The notes under the pieces were generated by a model, which searched no databases, was not told where the DNA came from, and was given only the letters and a program-made list of their open reading frames with translations. This document shows positions 7,461-16,549 of a DNA stretch of 41,196 nucleotides, in pieces. This DNA is from Spartobacteria bacterium AMD-G4 (GTDB lineage: Bacteria > Verrucomicrobiota > Verrucomicrobiia > Chthoniobacterales > Terrimicrobiaceae), in assembly GCA_002290555.1 (NCBI GenBank), contig NEUK01000070.1, positions 1 through 41,196 on the forward strand, given 5' to 3'. The translations under genes and the position numbers were made by a program. How positions within the stretch are numbered: position 1 is the stretch's first letter; every line of letters starts with the position of its first letter.

Positions 7461-9443
7461 ATGACGTTAGACACCTCTTCTCTTGAATTTGCCGCCCGCG
7501 ACGCCCGTGGACTGGCCATGGACGCCATCACGAAATGCAAATCCGGCCACCTCGGCCTCCCGCTTGGCACGGCGGACATCGGGGCCGTTCTCTTCGGAGC
7601 CTCCATGAGCTTCAATCCCGATGAGCCCCGCTGGTTGAACCGCGACCGCTTTATCCTCTCCGCTGGCCACGGCAGCATGTTCCTCTACAGCTGGCTCCAC
7701 CTCGCGGGATACGGCGTGTCGTTGGAAGAGGTCAAAAATTTCCGCCAACTCGGCAGCATCACTCCCGGTCATCCGGAGTTTCACGAAACTCCCGGCGTCG
7801 AGGCCACCACGGGCCCGCTCGGCCAAGGCGTATCGAATGCCGTCGGCTTCGCCATCTCCGCCAAAATGTGCGAGGCCCGCTTCAACACATCCGCGCACAG
7901 CATTTTCAACCACCATGTCATCGCGCTTGCGGGTGATGGCTGTCTCCAGGAAGGCGTGGCGATGGAAGCCAGCGCGCTCGCCGGCCACCTCGGCCTCGAC
8001 AACCTGATCCTCATTTATGATGCGAACAATGTGACGCTCGATGCCATGGGCCCCGTCACACAGAGCGAGGACACCGCCGCGCGCTACGCTGCCATCGGGT
8101 GGGATGTCCACCAGATCGATGGACACAACCTCCACGAGATCGCTGATGCCATTGAAAAGGCCAAGTCCGCCACCAGCGGCAAGCCGCAGTTCATCATCGC
8201 CAAGACGCTCATCGGAAAAGGCATTCCCGAGGTCAGCGGCACAAACAAAGCCCACGGCGAGGCCGGCGTGAAATTCGTCGCCGAAGCCCGCAAGGCGCTC
8301 GGCCTACCCGAGGAGACCTTTTTCGTCGGTCCCGAGACGAAGGCCTATTTCGAAAAACGCAAAGCCATCCTCAAGGCCGAATACGCAGCGTGGGAAACAT
8401 CCTACGCCGCCTGGCGCTCCGCCAACGCCGATCTGGCCAAGGAAATCGATGATGCCCTCGCGGGGAAAACTCCGAACCTCCTCGATGTCATCCCTCCTTT
8501 CGATCCAGCCGTCAATATCGCCACCCGCAAGGCCGGCAGCGATGTGTTGCAGCCGATCTGCGCTGCCATGCCGCTCGTCACCAGCGGCAGCGCCGACCTG
8601 CACGGCTCCACGCTGAACTACATCAAGGACGGCGGTGACTTTAACCGCACCAACCACGCCGGACGCAACCTCCACTTCGGCATCCGCGAACACGCCATGT
8701 GCGGCATCATGAACGGCATCGCCTACGACGGCATCTTCCGTGCCAGCGGTGCGACCTTCCTCGTCTTCAGCGATTACGGCCGCCCATCCATCCGCCTTGC
8801 CGCACTGTCGCATCTCCCGACCGTTTACATTTTCACCCACGACTCCGTGGGCGTTGGAGAAGACGGCCCGACCCACGAGCCCGTCGAGACCGTAGCTGCC
8901 CTGCGCGCGATTCCCGGCCTGGATGTTATCCGTCCTGCCGACCCCGAGGAAACCGCCGGCGCCTTCGCGGCCGCGTTCCAGAAGACCAACGGCCCGACGA
9001 TGCTCGTGCTTTCGCGCCAGAATCTGCCAACGCAAAACAGCATCCCCGTTGCCACACGCCGCGAAGGTGTTTTGAAGGGCGGCTACATTGCCAAAAAAGA
9101 AACCGCCGCACTGGAATTCATCCTCCTCGCCAGCGGCAGCGAACTCCAACACGCCATGAATGCCGCCACCGAACTCGGCGCCGGCGCCCGCGTCGTGTCC
9201 ATGCCCTGCTTCGAGCACTTTGAAGCCCAGAGCGCGGAATACAAAGAATCCGTCCTGCCAAAATCCTGCCGCAAACGCGTCTCGATCGAAGCCGGCATCT
9301 CCGACCCGTGGTTCCGCTATGTCGGCCTCGATGGCAAAACCGTGGCCATCGACCGCTTCGGCCTCAGCGCCCCGGGCAACATCGTCATGGAACAACTCGG
9401 CATCACCGCCGCCCATGTCGTCGCCGCTGCAAAAGCACTCTAA
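7461..9443 (+). CDS. tkt: Transketolase
   Basis: A full-length thiamine-diphosphate enzyme of the pentose phosphate pathway that transfers two-carbon ketol units between sugar phosphates in the cytoplasm. It has 660 residues, the normal size. SGHLGLP (28-34) holds a conserved active-site His. [12 protein letters not shown] (61-72) is family-typical. The TPP/Mg motif starts GDGCLQEG (158-165) and ends at NN (189-190). The pyrimidine-domain acid lies in FGIREHAM around 412, and [15 protein letters not shown] around 460 is a transketolase hallmark. The gene stands alone, 66 nt after the nucleotidyltransferase, and is followed by an inverted repeat. Confidence 0.97.
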   Translation: MTLDTSSLEFAARDARGLAMDAITKCKSGHLGLPLGTADIGAVLFGASMSFNPDEPRWLNRDRFILSAGHGSMFLYSWLHLAGYGVSLEEVKNFRQLGSITPGHPEFHETPGVEATTGPLGQGVSNAVGFAISAKMCEARFNTSAHSIFNHHVIALAGDGCLQEGVAMEASALAGHLGLDNLILIYDANNVTLDAMGPVTQSEDTAARYAAIGWDVHQIDGHNLHEIADAIEKAKSATSGKPQFIIAKTLIGKGIPEVSGTNKAHGEAGVKFVAEARKALGLPEETFFVGPETKAYFEKRKAILKAEYAAWETSYAAWRSANADLAKEIDDALAGKTPNLLDVIPPFDPAVNIATRKAGSDVLQPICAAMPLVTSGSADLHGSTLNYIKDGGDFNRTNHAGRNLHFGIREHAMCGIMNGIAYDGIFRASGATFLVFSDYGRPSIRLAALSHLPTVYIFTHDSVGVGEDGPTHEPVETVAALRAIPGLDVIRPADPEETAGAFAAAFQKTNGPTMLVLSRQNLPTQNSIPVATRREGVLKGGYIAKKETAALEFILLASGSELQHAMNAATELGAGARVVSMPCFEHFEAQSAEYKESVLPKSCRKRVSIEAGISDPWFRYVGLDGKTVAIDRFGLSAPGNIVMEQLGITAAHVVAAAKAL

Positions 9444-9449
9444 AGCTGA

Positions 9450-9556
9450 ATTGACCACAGAGAACACAGAGGACACAGAGTTGGTATAGCTCGGTAGGTA
9501 GCGGAAGGTTTTCTCCTCCGTGTCCTCCGTGCTCTCCGTGCTCTCCGTGGTTCAAT
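9450..9556. repeat. CCACAGAG-type imperfect inverted repeat
   Basis: The left arm starts ATTGACCACAGAGAACACAG at 9450 and continues with GGACACAGAG. The right arm (about 9513-9556) is its near reverse complement, built of repeated CTCCGTG units and ending GTGGTTCAAT. Each arm is a tandem of roughly 9-nt units (ACACAGAGG or ACACGGAGG). The arms are separated by about 30 nt, and the whole element fills the gap between tkt and cysH. As RNA it would form a long hairpin and could act as a 3' stabiliser or terminator of tkt. Dispersed repeats of this type are known from several environmental phyla; their function is unsettled. Confidence 0.8.
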
Positions 9557-9565
9557 CTTCCATTC

Positions 9566-10294
9566 ATGCCGTCGAAATTCGATCCCGAGGAAATCCGTCG
9601 CAAGGCCGAGGAGTTGGAATCCGCCAGTCTGCGCGAGGTTTTGTCCTGGGCATGGGAAAAATTTGGCATGCGCGCTGCAATCGGCACCAGCTTCCAAGGT
9701 GCCGGTCTCGTCGTCATGAACGAGGCCTTCTCCCACGGCCTGAATTTTCCCGTCTTCACCATCGACACCGGCCTCCTCTTTCCCGAAACGCATGAGCTGA
9801 AAGCTGCCATCGAGAAACGCTTCGCCATCACCATTGAGCCGCTCATCCCTGAGCAAACCGTCGAACAACAAGCCGCCGACCTCGGCCCCGAGCTTTGGAA
9901 AAACAAGCCTGACCTCTGCTGTTCCCTTCGCAAAGTCATTCCCCTACAAAAAAAACTCTCCACACTCGATGTCTGGATCACCGGAGTCCGCCGCCAGCAA
10001 AACGACGCGCGCGAAAAAACCAAAATCGTGGAACTCTACCACTTCGATGTCCTCCGCGACCTCTACATCGTGAAGCTCAATCCCATGGCCGCCTGGAGCC
10101 GTGACCAAGTGCAGGACTACATCAAAAAACACGACCTCCCCGTGAACGCCCTCGCCGCCCTCGGCTACCGCTCCATCGGCTGCCAACCCTGCTCCCGCCC
10201 CACCGCCGACGGCGAAAACGAACGCGCCGGCCGCTGGACTGGCTTCGACAAAAGCGAATGCGGTATCCACACCTTCCTCGGCAGTAATATCTGA
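9566..10294 (+). CDS. cysH: Assimilatory adenylylsulfate (APS) reductase, CysH family
   Basis: Reduces APS to sulfite during sulfate assimilation in the cytoplasm, using thioredoxin or glutathione. The 242-residue protein has the PP-loop-like SFQGAG (42-47), TIDTGLLFPET (65-75), the iron-sulfur pair CC at 118-119 (DLCCSLRK), the second pair CQPC at 206-209, and the C-terminal active-site Cys in ECGIH (C232). The CC...CxxC set marks the 4Fe-4S APS-reductase type rather than the cluster-free PAPS reductase. A decayed second copy of its C-terminal half lies at 11893-12154. Confidence 0.95.
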   Translation: MPSKFDPEEIRRKAEELESASLREVLSWAWEKFGMRAAIGTSFQGAGLVVMNEAFSHGLNFPVFTIDTGLLFPETHELKAAIEKRFAITIEPLIPEQTVEQQAADLGPELWKNKPDLCCSLRKVIPLQKKLSTLDVWITGVRRQQNDAREKTKIVELYHFDVLRDLYIVKLNPMAAWSRDQVQDYIKKHDLPVNALAALGYRSIGCQPCSRPTADGENERAGRWTGFDKSECGIHTFLGSNI

Positions 10295-10392
10295 GGTTTT
10301 CATTGGACTTTTCCAATCGGTCGGATGATTAATTTGAGAACTGTGCATTCGCTCGTTGAAAAATCTGTTTCTCAAAAGGAGGTTCCATCTTC

Positions 10393-11130
10393 ATGGATTT
10401 TGAAATCGACTGGCGGCTTGTCGAGGATGCCAGCCCCGAAAACCGGAGACTGGGTCAAATCCTACGGCGGTTGGAAGGGATTCACGGCGGAAATCCACCG
10501 CTCGATTGGAAGGAATCTCGGAGGCGGTGTCTTGAGGTTCTCACGAACGAGCTGAATTCTCCCGAAAACAACCCTTCCTTGGCAGGCAGGCTCCAAGGCA
10601 AGGAATACGAGATCGGTGGAGATGAGCATCTGGTCTTGCGCTTGGAGGAAGACTCGGGCCGCGTTTACAAACTCACCCACGGGGATTGTTTCGGCTGCCG
10701 ACCCTATTTTTCACGATTTGATCCGGATGGAACTGGAAAAAACTTTCACGGATCAATCAATGAAGATCCGGCATTTTACCTGAAAAGGTGGCTTTTATTG
10801 AACCAACTGGGTGAATACCAAACCCGCTTCGAGGGGTTCCTTCCACCCGAAGATAGCCTCAAGATGCCGCGCATCTGTGTCAGCCAACCCGTGATCAATA
10901 CTCCAAACCCCTCACGGCGTGAAATTCATGCCGCCTTGGCACAATTTGGTTTTCTTCCACTCAGTCTGGATGCCTACATGAATCCACAAACCCGTATTCT
11001 TCTCACCGATGCGGCTCCCCGGCATGTCAAAGTCGTCGATGGGGCCATAGCTCTTTTCGATGCGATTGCATCCCTTGCCACCGGGGAGGTTTTCGCGTGG
11101 GCGAATTCAGGCGGCCTCCAGTTGGATTGA
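10393..11130 (+). CDS. Protein-kinase-fold protein resembling the kinase domain of polyvalent proteins
   Basis: This 245-residue protein has no signal peptide. A strong ribosome-binding site (AGGAGG, 10377-10382) lies 10 nt before the ATG. The motif order resembles the small kinase domain found in phage and plasmid polyvalent proteins and in stand-alone bacterial copies: GDEHLVLRL with VYKLT (79-95, candidate ATP-binding K93), a PAFYLKRWLLLNQL helix (126-139), RICVSQPVI (160-168), and a catalytic-loop-like LLTDAAPRHVKVV (203-215; D206, with H211 where Asn is usual), followed by D223 in LFDAI. The Asn-to-His change may impair catalysis. It sits between cysH and mazEF inside a cysH duplication. 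The assignment rests on recalled motif order only. Confidence 0.5.
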   Translation: MDFEIDWRLVEDASPENRRLGQILRRLEGIHGGNPPLDWKESRRRCLEVLTNELNSPENNPSLAGRLQGKEYEIGGDEHLVLRLEEDSGRVYKLTHGDCFGCRPYFSRFDPDGTGKNFHGSINEDPAFYLKRWLLLNQLGEYQTRFEGFLPPEDSLKMPRICVSQPVINTPNPSRREIHAALAQFGFLPLSLDAYMNPQTRILLTDAAPRHVKVVDGAIALFDAIASLATGEVFAWANSGGLQLD

Positions 11131-11239
11131 AAGCACCGAGGACATTTTTGCTCCCGGGCAGTGTTCAAGCGGTTGCGGATCGAGAGTGAGCGAATCCGCT
11201 TACCCGGCAAATGCACTCGCAATTTTTTGGAAGCCCAAA

Positions 11240-11575
11240 TCAAAAAATCGAGGCGTCAATAATGGAGAGCACATCCTCCAGCACATCTCGTGGAGCTTGT
11301 TCAATCAGCTTCACTCCGCGTGAACGAAAATCGAGTGACTTCACCTGCTCGCACATCACAAAACCCGTCAGCGATGTGCGGCCTGCGATGGGAACATGAA
11401 ATGGCATTTTCCAGTCCGTATTGGTTATAGGGCAGCAGATCGCTGTCCCTGTGCCTTTGTTGAAAGCCTCCTTGCTCACCACCAGTGCCGGGCGGCGTTC
11501 TTTCTGTTCGTGGCCGGCTTGCGGATCGAAATCCAACGCCACCAGATCTCCCTGCTTCGGAATCCAAGCAGTCAT
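11240..11575 (-). CDS. mazF: MazF/PemK-family endoribonuclease toxin
   Basis: This 111-residue toxin of a type II toxin-antitoxin pair cleaves mRNA, and sometimes rRNA or tRNA, when released from its antitoxin. Family signatures are WIPKQGDLVALDFDP near the N-terminus, RRPALVVSKEAFN (about 28-40), ICCPIT (46-51) and GFVMCEQVKSLD (about 71-82). The ATG at 11575 overlaps the TAA of mazE by one nucleotide (TAATG), giving translational coupling with the antitoxin first. The frame is open 10 codons upstream, but that start would lie inside mazE and is less likely. Confidence 0.92.
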   Translation of the reverse strand: MTAWIPKQGDLVALDFDPQAGHEQKERRPALVVSKEAFNKGTGTAICCPITNTDWKMPFHVPIAGRTSLTGFVMCEQVKSLDFRSRGVKLIEQAPRDVLEDVLSIIDASIF

Positions 11576-11835
11576 TACCAGACCTCGCGTCCGCTTGTTC
11601 CCCACTCAAATCCGGCGGTTTTGTAGCCCCTTGGAATGGCTGCAACCAGATCTTCGATGCGATGCCGACCTCGAACGCGCGATAGCGCCTTCGCAGGTCT
11701 CACAATGATGGCATCCTTTTTCGGAGTTAGCTCGATCTCGACAGCAGCCCCGGGCTCCAATCTCAAAGACGCAAGCAAGGCTTTTGGCAGACGCACTCCC
11801 TGACTGTTTCCCCATGCTTGTAAAGTTGTCGTCAT
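11575..11835 (-). CDS. mazE: MazE/AbrB-family antitoxin
   Basis: An 86-residue antitoxin with an N-terminal swapped-hairpin AbrB DNA-binding domain: MTTTLQAWGNSQGVRLPK, then LRLEPGAAVEIEL and KDAIIVRPAK. The acidic/aromatic C-terminus (IEDLVAAIPRGYK, then FEWG) would wrap MazF. The ATG at 11835 is the family-typical start. The pair is expected to repress its own promoter, which must lie at about 11836-11900, at the edge of or within the decayed cysH copy. Confidence 0.92.
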   Translation of the reverse strand: MTTTLQAWGNSQGVRLPKALLASLRLEPGAAVEIELTPKKDAIIVRPAKALSRVRGRHRIEDLVAAIPRGYKTAGFEWGTSGREVW

Positions 11836-11892
11836 GCGCGAAATGTATATCCCCCGGCTAAACAGGGCAAGAGGTAACAGAGACGAAAATCC

Positions 11893-12154
11893 TGTCTGGA
11901 TCAACAGAGTCCGCCGCCAGCAAAACGACTCGCGCGAGAAAACCAAAATCGCCGAACTCTACCACGTCGATGTCCTCCGCGACCTCTACATCGTGAAGCT
12001 CAACCCCATGGCCGCCCGCACCCGCGAGCAAGTGCAAGACTCCATCAAAAAACACGCCCTCACCGCATTCGGCTACCGCTCCATCGGCCACACTCGCTCT
12101 ACCGCCAACGGTGAAAGTGAACGCGCCGCCCGCTGGACTGGCTTCGACAAAAGC
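11893..12154 (+). pseudogene. Decayed partial duplicate of cysH
   Basis: This stretch aligns with 9970-10255, the C-terminal half of cysH, in the same orientation. It includes an identical 37-nt run (11967-12003 versus 10044-10080) and a closely matching end (CGCTGGACTGGCTTCGACAA). The frame stays open (RVRRQQND, LRDLYIVKLNP, AARWTGFDKS), but in-frame deletions and changes remove both cysteines of the iron-sulfur CxxC motif (GCQPC becomes GHTRS), and the ECGIH tail is lost. The copy lacks the N-terminal half and cannot be an active reductase. Mutations are spread along it, so the duplication is not recent. Confidence 0.88.
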
Positions 12155-12223
12155 ATCAGAAAACGGCTTTAGCCACCTTTGAGCATTGACCGAATAAGCC
12201 CTTGAGCCTACAAACACGATTCT

Positions 12224-13759
12224 ATGTTATCCGTTTCCTTGGTGAAAAAGTGGGCCGTCTTTGCTTCTCTTGCTATCGTCGCCTCGGCTCATGCCGCAGA
12301 CCAAAAAAAACCAAATGTCCTGATCATTTGGGGTGACGACATCGGTCAATTCAATGTCAGCGCCATCAACCGCGGAATGATGGGCTATAAAACGCCAAAC
12401 ATTGACAGTGTCGCCACCGAGGGGGCGCTTTTCACCGATTGGTATGGTCAGCAATCCTGCACCGCCGGGCGTGCGGCATTTATCACCGGCCAGTCGCCCA
12501 TCCGGACAGGTCTCACGAAGGTGGGCCTCCCTGGCACGCCGGAGGGGATGAAGAAAGAAGATCCGACCATTGCAACGCTTCTCAAGGCCAAGGGCTACAT
12601 GACCGGTCAGTTTGGAAAAAACCACCTCGGCGACCGCGATGACATGCTGCCGACCAGCCATGGATTTGAGGAGTTTTTTGGCAACCTCTACCACCTCAAT
12701 GCGGAGGAGGAGCCTGAAAATCCCGACTACCCGAAAAATCCCGAGTTCAAAAAGAAATTCGGTCCCCGTGGAGTCATCCACAGCTTTGCGGATGGCCGGA
12801 TCAAGGACACGGGACCACTCACCAAGAAGCGCATGGAGACGATTGATGAGGAGGTGACCGAGAAGGCGATCGACTTCATGGAGCGTGCCGCAAAGGCGGA
12901 TAAGCCGTTTTTTCTTTGGTGGAACTCCACCCGCATGCACATCTTCACCCACCTCAAGGAGGAATCCGACGGCAAGACGGGCCTCGGGATTTATGCCGAT
13001 GGCATGGTCGAGCACGACGGCCAAGTCGGCCAGATTCTTGCGAAGCTCAAAGAACTTGGCCTGGATGACAATACGATCGTCATGTATTCCACCGACAATG
13101 GCGCCGAGGCATTCACTTGGCCTGATGGTGGGTCCACCATGTTCCGTGGCGAGAAAAACACCCAGTGGGAGGGCGGGTATCGCGTTCCCACCTTCATTCG
13201 CTGGCCTGGAGTGATCAAGCCCGGCACGGTGATCAATGAGATTGGCGCTCACGAGGATATGCTCCCAACCCTCCTCGCCGCTGCAGGCGATACCACCGTA
13301 AAAGATGACCTGCTCAAGGGCCTCAAGGTTGGAGATTCGACCTACAAAGTGCACCTCGACGGCTACAACCTCCTGCCAACACTCAAAGGCGAAGCCGCTT
13401 GGCCGCGCAAGGAGTTCATCTATTGGACGGATGATGGCAGCGTGGCCGCCCTGCGCTACGAGAACTGGAAAATCACTTTTCTCAAACAAAACGCCCACGG
13501 CATGGATGTGTGGCTCCAACCCTTTGAGGAACTGCGCGCACCGATGGTCACCAACCTTCGCATGGATCCCTTCGAACTCGCTCCCGACATCGGTATGGGC
13601 TACCAGCGTTGGTATTTGGACCACATGTTCGTCATCGCCCCGGCCGCAAGCTATGTTGGAAATTGGTTGCAGAGTTTTCGCGAATTCCCGCCGCGTCAAA
13701 AGCCAGGCAGCTTCAATCTCGACCGGGTGATGGAGTCGGTCACTAACGTCGCCCAATAG
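12224..13759 (+). CDS. Secreted arylsulfatase (formylglycine, Cys-type)
   Basis: This 511-residue sulfatase hydrolyses sulfate esters of a small or polysaccharide substrate in the periplasm or outside the cell. A signal peptide occupies residues 1 to about 24 (hydrophobic core VFASLAIVA, cleavage after AHA). The metal-binding site is WGDDIG (36-41). The modification motif CTAGR has C79, which must be converted to formylglycine. GKNHLGD (around 130) and STDNGAE (around 290) are further active-site motifs. The presence of CxxxR implies a formylglycine-generating enzyme or anaerobic SME elsewhere in the genome, because the FGE-like protein at 319-1164 lacks catalytic cysteines. The substrate is unknown. 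Confidence 0.92.
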   Translation: MLSVSLVKKWAVFASLAIVASAHAADQKKPNVLIIWGDDIGQFNVSAINRGMMGYKTPNIDSVATEGALFTDWYGQQSCTAGRAAFITGQSPIRTGLTKVGLPGTPEGMKKEDPTIATLLKAKGYMTGQFGKNHLGDRDDMLPTSHGFEEFFGNLYHLNAEEEPENPDYPKNPEFKKKFGPRGVIHSFADGRIKDTGPLTKKRMETIDEEVTEKAIDFMERAAKADKPFFLWWNSTRMHIFTHLKEESDGKTGLGIYADGMVEHDGQVGQILAKLKELGLDDNTIVMYSTDNGAEAFTWPDGGSTMFRGEKNTQWEGGYRVPTFIRWPGVIKPGTVINEIGAHEDMLPTLLAAAGDTTVKDDLLKGLKVGDSTYKVHLDGYNLLPTLKGEAAWPRKEFIYWTDDGSVAALRYENWKITFLKQNAHGMDVWLQPFEELRAPMVTNLRMDPFELAPDIGMGYQRWYLDHMFVIAPAASYVGNWLQSFREFPPRQKPGSFNLDRVMESVTNVAQ

Positions 13760-13810
13760 AGACACCCCCCCAAAAGCAACCCGCCTATTCATCAAATCGC
13801 CACCACCACC

Positions 13811-14671
13811 ATGCCAACAAACGCCCTTGCATCCACCGCTCAAGAAAATCTCACCGTAGCCCAAGAAATGCTCGCCTCCGCCACCACTTGGGTGTCGACA
13901 AATGGAATCAAGTTCGCCCTCGCCCTGCTCAGTGCCCTCGCCATCTATCTGATTGGCACCTGGGTGGCGGGCCTGGTCCGCTCGACTCTCATCAATTCGC
14001 TGAATCGCCGGGGCACCGACCAGACCGTCAACACCTACATCGCCAATATCCTCCACGGCCTTATTCTGGTGTTGGTAATCGTCACTGCCCTCGGGCAGTT
14101 GGGCATTCCGACGGCTCAGTTTGCTGCCCTCATCGCCGCCGCCGGTCTCGCCATCGGCTTGGCGCTTCAAGGTAACCTTTCGAACTTCGCCTCCGGTTTT
14201 CTGTTGGTTTTCTTCCGCCCATTCAAACGCGGCGACTACATCTCTGCCGGCGGCACCGAAGGCACCGTGGAAGATATCGGCATTTTCACCTCCACGCTGG
14301 CATCCCTCGACAATAAGAAAATTGTCGTTCCCAATTCGGCCATCACCGGCGCAAACATCACAAACTTCAGCGCCCACCCGAAACGGGCGGTTATCGTTCC
14401 TTGCACCGTTGGTGGAACCAACGCTCCGGAAAAAGTCCGCGCCACGCTGCTGAGCATCACAGCGAGCAATCCGCATGTCCTCCCCGAACCTGCGCCGGTC
14501 GCCGTTCTTACCACCCTTGGCGAAAATAAATACACGATGGAACTCCGCGCTTGGTGCAAGCCTGAGAACTTCTGGGCCGCCCAGTTCACCCTCAACGAGG
14601 CTGCCAAAAAAGCTCTCGATGAAGCTGGCGTGACCGGACCTCTGCCAGCCATGCGAATGATCCAAAGCTGA
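13811..14671 (+). CDS. mscS: Small-conductance mechanosensitive ion channel (MscS family)
   Basis: An inner-membrane channel of 286 residues that opens under membrane tension and protects against hypo-osmotic shock. Three transmembrane helices are visible: about 34-55 (FALALLSALAIYLIG), about 78-97 (ILHGLILVLVIVTAL), and the Gly/Ala-rich pore helix at about 104-130 (AALIAAAGLAIGLALQGNL). The beta-domain entry is FRPFKRGDYI, with DNKKIVVPNS after it and a C-terminal alpha/beta domain. The length is that of E. coli MscS. It follows the sulfatase by 51 nt on the same strand. Confidence 0.93.
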   Translation: MPTNALASTAQENLTVAQEMLASATTWVSTNGIKFALALLSALAIYLIGTWVAGLVRSTLINSLNRRGTDQTVNTYIANILHGLILVLVIVTALGQLGIPTAQFAALIAAAGLAIGLALQGNLSNFASGFLLVFFRPFKRGDYISAGGTEGTVEDIGIFTSTLASLDNKKIVVPNSAITGANITNFSAHPKRAVIVPCTVGGTNAPEKVRATLLSITASNPHVLPEPAPVAVLTTLGENKYTMELRAWCKPENFWAAQFTLNEAAKKALDEAGVTGPLPAMRMIQS

Positions 14672-14691
14672 GGAGTTGCTGCGCCGAGGGT

Positions 14692-15465
14692 ATGATCAGA
14701 GCCTCTCTTTTTCTTCTCCTGCTGCCCGTCGCGGCCTTCGCGGGCATCGTTTCGGAGGAAGTCACTGCTATGAAGGCTCCGCCTCAGGAGGATTCCGGAT
14801 GGCATTTTCGTGTGGCACCCTACCTTTGGCTGACCTCTGTGAGCGGCACTGTCGGAGCCGGACCGCTTAGCGCGGATACTGACATCGGCGCGAGGGATGC
14901 GCTTTCTAAATTGACATTCGGAGCCATGATTCTCAGTGAGATTGGCTATCACCGGTGGTCGCTGGAAAATGATGTGATCTTTGCCCAATTCCAGACGAGC
15001 AAGGAAACGCCTGGCCCGGTTTTTGGGACGCTCAATTCCACGCTGAACCAATTCCAATGGACGAGCCTCTTCGGCTACCGGGTGCTTGAAATGAAGCGCT
15101 CCACCTTCGATCTCCAAGCAGGCTTTCGGATGATGTCGCTCGGGCTCGATCTGGAACTCACACCGGGGTTGCTGCAGGGTGCCTCCCGCTCGTTCTTGCG
15201 CACTTGGGTCGATCCGGTCATCGGTTTTCGCTATCGCGCCCACCTTACAGATTGGCTCTTTGTCGTTGCGCGCGGAGATATCGGCGGATTTGGCGCGAAT
15301 TCGGAACTCACCTGGCAGGTATTCGCCGGTGTCGGCGCGCAGATCAGCCGCTGGGGGGCTCTCATTGCAGGATATCGGGCGATTGGCTACGAGTATAACC
15401 AAGCTGGTTTTTCGTATGATATAACTACATACGGTCCAGTCATGGGGTTTGAATGCCGTTTTTAA
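14692..15465 (+). CDS. Outer-membrane beta-barrel protein, function unknown
   Basis: A 257-residue secreted protein with signal peptide MIRASLFLLLLPVAAFAG. The mature part consists of alternating amphipathic strands (HFRVAPYLWLTSVSGTVG, LENDVIFAQFQ, TFDLQAGFRMMSLGLDLEL, WGALIAGYRAIGYEY) and ends in Phe (FECRF), a typical outer-membrane insertion signal. This matches barrel proteins annotated as outer membrane protein or MipA/OmpV-like, but I cannot assign a family or ligand. It starts 20 nt after the mscS stop, so the two may be co-transcribed. Confidence 0.7.
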   Translation: MIRASLFLLLLPVAAFAGIVSEEVTAMKAPPQEDSGWHFRVAPYLWLTSVSGTVGAGPLSADTDIGARDALSKLTFGAMILSEIGYHRWSLENDVIFAQFQTSKETPGPVFGTLNSTLNQFQWTSLFGYRVLEMKRSTFDLQAGFRMMSLGLDLELTPGLLQGASRSFLRTWVDPVIGFRYRAHLTDWLFVVARGDIGGFGANSELTWQVFAGVGAQISRWGALIAGYRAIGYEYNQAGFSYDITTYGPVMGFECRF

Positions 15466-15565
15466 GATACTCTTCTTAACTGTTTTCCCGAGGTTTTTAC
15501 CGTAACGATTCCGAATTCTCACTCATGCAAATCATGGCAAAGTCCGAACAAGCCATCCTCATGAA

Positions 15566-16549
15566 ATGAAACTCACGCCACATATCCTCACCCTACTTCT
15601 CGCTTGGGCTTTGCCGTCTCTTGCTTTGGCAGACCCCCTTCCCTCTTGGAACTCTGGCGCGGCCAAGCAAGCCATCTTGCACTTTGTTCAAAAAACCACC
15701 GACCCGGATTCCAAGGATTTCGTTCCTCCGCAAGAGCGCATCGCTGTATTCGACAACGACGGCGCGCTCTGGCCTGAAAACCCTTTGCCGTTCCAACTTG
15801 CCTTCACGCTCGACGAATTGCGCCGCCGCCTGCCCGAGGAGCCCGCGTGGAAAGACGATTCCGCTGTGCAAGCTGCCCTCGCTGGTGATGTGCCGGCACT
15901 GCTCGCCGATCATTACAAGGCCCTTTCCCGCATCATCGAGCTCGTTGGGTCTGGAATGACCACGGAAGACTTTGCCGCCCGCGTGCGCGCTTGGTTTTCC
16001 ACCGCAACACACCCGCGTTTCAAGCGCCCTTACGATCAACTTGCCTATCAACCCATGCTGGAAGTGTTGGAATTTCTGCGGGCCCATGGTTTTAAGACCT
16101 TCATCGTTTCCGGTGGCGGGGCGGATTTCCTGCGGGTCTTCACGGAAAAGACCTACGGCATTCCGCCCGAGCAAGTCATCGGCTCCAATACCCGGGCCGT
16201 TTTTGAATTAAGAGATTCCGGGCCCGTGCTTCTTAAAACGATGAACAACCTTTTCATGGATGACGGGCCGGGCAAACCCGAGGCCATCCACCAATTTATC
16301 GGCCGCCGACCCATCGCCTGCTTTGGAAATAGTGATGGCGACAAAGCCATGCTGGAATACACCACCATCTCCAATCCACACCCCTCCCTCGGCATGATCG
16401 TTCACCACACCGACTCCGAGCGCGAATACTCCTACGACGCGGATGCCAAGAGCAGCGGGAAACTGGTTGCCGCACTGGCCGAGGCTCCCAAACGGAACTG
16501 GATCGTCGTGGATATGAAAACCGACTGGAGCACAATTTTTACCAAATGA
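15566..16549 (+). CDS. Secreted HAD-superfamily phosphatase
   Basis: A 327-residue protein with a signal peptide (1 to about 22, LLLAWALPSLALA), hence periplasmic or secreted. HAD motif I is VFDNDG (61-66, nucleophile D63, acid/base D65). Motif II is IVSGGG (around 175), and motif IV is FGNSDGDKAML (around 255). The helical cap lies between motifs I and II. The family resembles phosphoserine-phosphatase-like HAD hydrolases found in exported form in many Gram-negatives; the substrate is not evident. Its stop overlaps the next gene by 4 nt (ATGA at 16546), so the pair is translationally coupled. Confidence 0.87.
   Translation: MKLTPHILTLLLAWALPSLALADPLPSWNSGAAKQAILHFVQKTTDPDSKDFVPPQERIAVFDNDGALWPENPLPFQLAFTLDELRRRLPEEPAWKDDSAVQAALAGDVPALLADHYKALSRIIELVGSGMTTEDFAARVRAWFSTATHPRFKRPYDQLAYQPMLEVLEFLRAHGFKTFIVSGGGADFLRVFTEKTYGIPPEQVIGSNTRAVFELRDSGPVLLKTMNNLFMDDGPGKPEAIHQFIGRRPIACFGNSDGDKAMLEYTTISNPHPSLGMIVHHTDSEREYSYDADAKSSGKLVAALAEAPKRNWIVVDMKTDWSTIFTK

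Noticed and set aside
8304-9476. 390-codon open frame antisense to transketolase
   Set aside because: Its low-complexity Gly/Ala/Asp content is the mirror of tkt codons, and no family motif is present.
12227-14665. 812-codon open frame antisense to the sulfatase and mscS genes
   Set aside because: It mirrors two well-supported genes and has no domain or signal; long antisense frames are common where codon use avoids stops on the other strand.
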